64,000 nucleotides of DNA from Agromyces salentinus (GTDB lineage: Bacteria > Actinomycetota > Actinomycetes > Actinomycetales > Microbacteriaceae), in NCBI RefSeq assembly GCF_009749395.1, contig NZ_WBIR01000001.1:1-64000 (forward strand), read 5' to 3'. The notes beneath the pieces were generated by a model that did not search any database, was not told where the DNA came from, and was given only the letters and a program-made list of their open reading frames with translations. The stretch's first letter is position 1. Each line of letters begins with the position of its first letter. This document shows, piece by piece, positions 63,506 through 64,000 of the stretch. Made by a program: the position numbers and the translations under genes.

Positions 63506-64000
63506 TCACCTTCGGGCCGGTGGCGTCACGTGCGCCTGCGCGAACGCGGCGTTCCGCTCCGAGATGCGCGCGAGCCTCGCGAGGCGCTCCCGCTCGAGCG
63601 GAACCGCGAACGCGGCCCACAGCACGAGCGCGACGCCCGCGCCCACGAGGGCCCCGCCGATCGTATCGGTGAACCAATGCACGCCGAGGTACGTCCGACT
63701 CACGGCCATGAGCACGGTGTACACGACCCCCGCGACCCAGACCCACGCGCGCGGGAAGATGATGCCGAGCGCCACCGCGATCGTCGCGGCGTTCGCCACG
63801 TGCCCCGACGGGAACGACCCGAAGTCGCTCGTGACCATCATGTCCTCGGGCCGCGGTCGGCCGACGAGCTCCTTCAGCAGTTGCACGAGGAGGGCGCTCG
63901 CGGCCGAGACCACGGCGAAGTAGAGCGCGGCCCACGGGCGGCGCAGCGCGAGCAGCACGATGATGATCGCGAGCGGGACGACCAGCACCCCGACGATGCC
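63506..64000 (-). CDS. PAP2-superfamily membrane phosphatase (5' end beyond window)
   Basis: At least 165 aa. The three PAP2 motifs are present: KELVGRPRP, then PSGHVAN, then SRTYLGVHWFTD (SRxxxxxHxxxD). Four or more membrane segments. The open frame runs on through the window edge with hydrophobic residues, so the ATG at 63988 is probably internal. Members remove phosphate from lipid substrates such as undecaprenyl diphosphate or phosphatidate. Confidence 0.9.
   Translation of the reverse strand, partial: GIVGVLVVPLAIIIVLLALRRPWAALYFAVVSAASALLVQLLKELVGRPRPEDMMVTSDFGSFPSGHVANAATIAVALGIIFPRAWVWVAGVVYTVLMAVSRTYLGVHWFTDTIGGALVGAGVALVLWAAFAVPLERERLARLARISERNAAFAQAHVTPPARR

Overview
The window looks like chromosome from a very GC-rich actinobacterium. 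Third codon positions are almost all G or C, starts are often GTG, and genes are packed into ATGA/GTGA-overlapping operons. The bacterial 4.5S-type SRP RNA, the dnaX-recR and lysC-asd order, the two-domain long Pta and many apparently leaderless promoters (TAnnnT 6-8 nt before a start codon) fit Actinomycetota. The very frequent decamer GCGGCATCCG and its complement suggest Microbacteriaceae, perhaps Agromyces or a relative; that is inference, since no marker gene was compared. I see no insertion sequence, prophage, CRISPR array or integrase.

Layout. 0-4 kb: ABC-F ATPase and malate:quinone oxidoreductase. 4-10 kb: an accessory island around an operator-bearing divergent promoter, with KDPG-type aldolase and PfkB sugar-acid kinase on the minus strand and a PLP fold-III D-amino-acid lyase-like enzyme, an N-acyl-D-amino-acid deacylase-like amidohydrolase, an IclR regulator and RidA on the plus strand. 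10-17 kb: housekeeping (asd, lysC, recR, dnaX, a DksA-like zinc-finger protein). 17-23 kb: ArsR-MFS pair and ackA-pta. 23-26.5 kb: flavin monooxygenase, BASS transporter and epimerase operon, followed by a seven-residue ORF Met-Gly-His-Trp-Trp-Trp-Arg with a strong ribosome binding site and an attenuator-like terminator but no gene behind it. 27.4-27.6 kb: SRP RNA and tRNA-Ser(GGA). 27.6-31 kb: a CUT1 sugar ABC transporter without its ATPase. 31-38.7 kb: mixed small genes, a HerA-like ATPase, AraC regulator and LigD polymerase domain.

38.8-54.8 kb is a purine block. A seven-gene minus-strand operon (malate synthase, DUF6986 lyase-like protein, ureidoglycine aminohydrolase, allantoinase, OHCU decarboxylase, HIU hydrolase, uricase) diverges from the xanthine dehydrogenase genes xdhABC. 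Guanine deaminase and molybdenum-cofactor genes (moaA, moeB-rhodanese, moaD) follow. Together they would take guanine, xanthine and urate toward glyoxylate and on to malate; allantoate amidohydrolase is not in the window.

54.8-64 kb holds an alditol oxidase-like enzyme and an arabinan block: GH43 lipoprotein, GH51 arabinofuranosidase, a second CUT1 transporter and a LacI regulator, with TACAACGTTGTA operators at both ends of the set. The window ends inside a PAP2 phosphatase.

The most unusual items are the orphan Trp-leader RNA at 26.5-26.7 kb, the 4-10 kb island that could form a complete oxidative amino-sugar-acid route to pyruvate, a 28-bp perfect palindrome across a start codon at 31.9 kb, and the recurrent GCGGCATCCG word.
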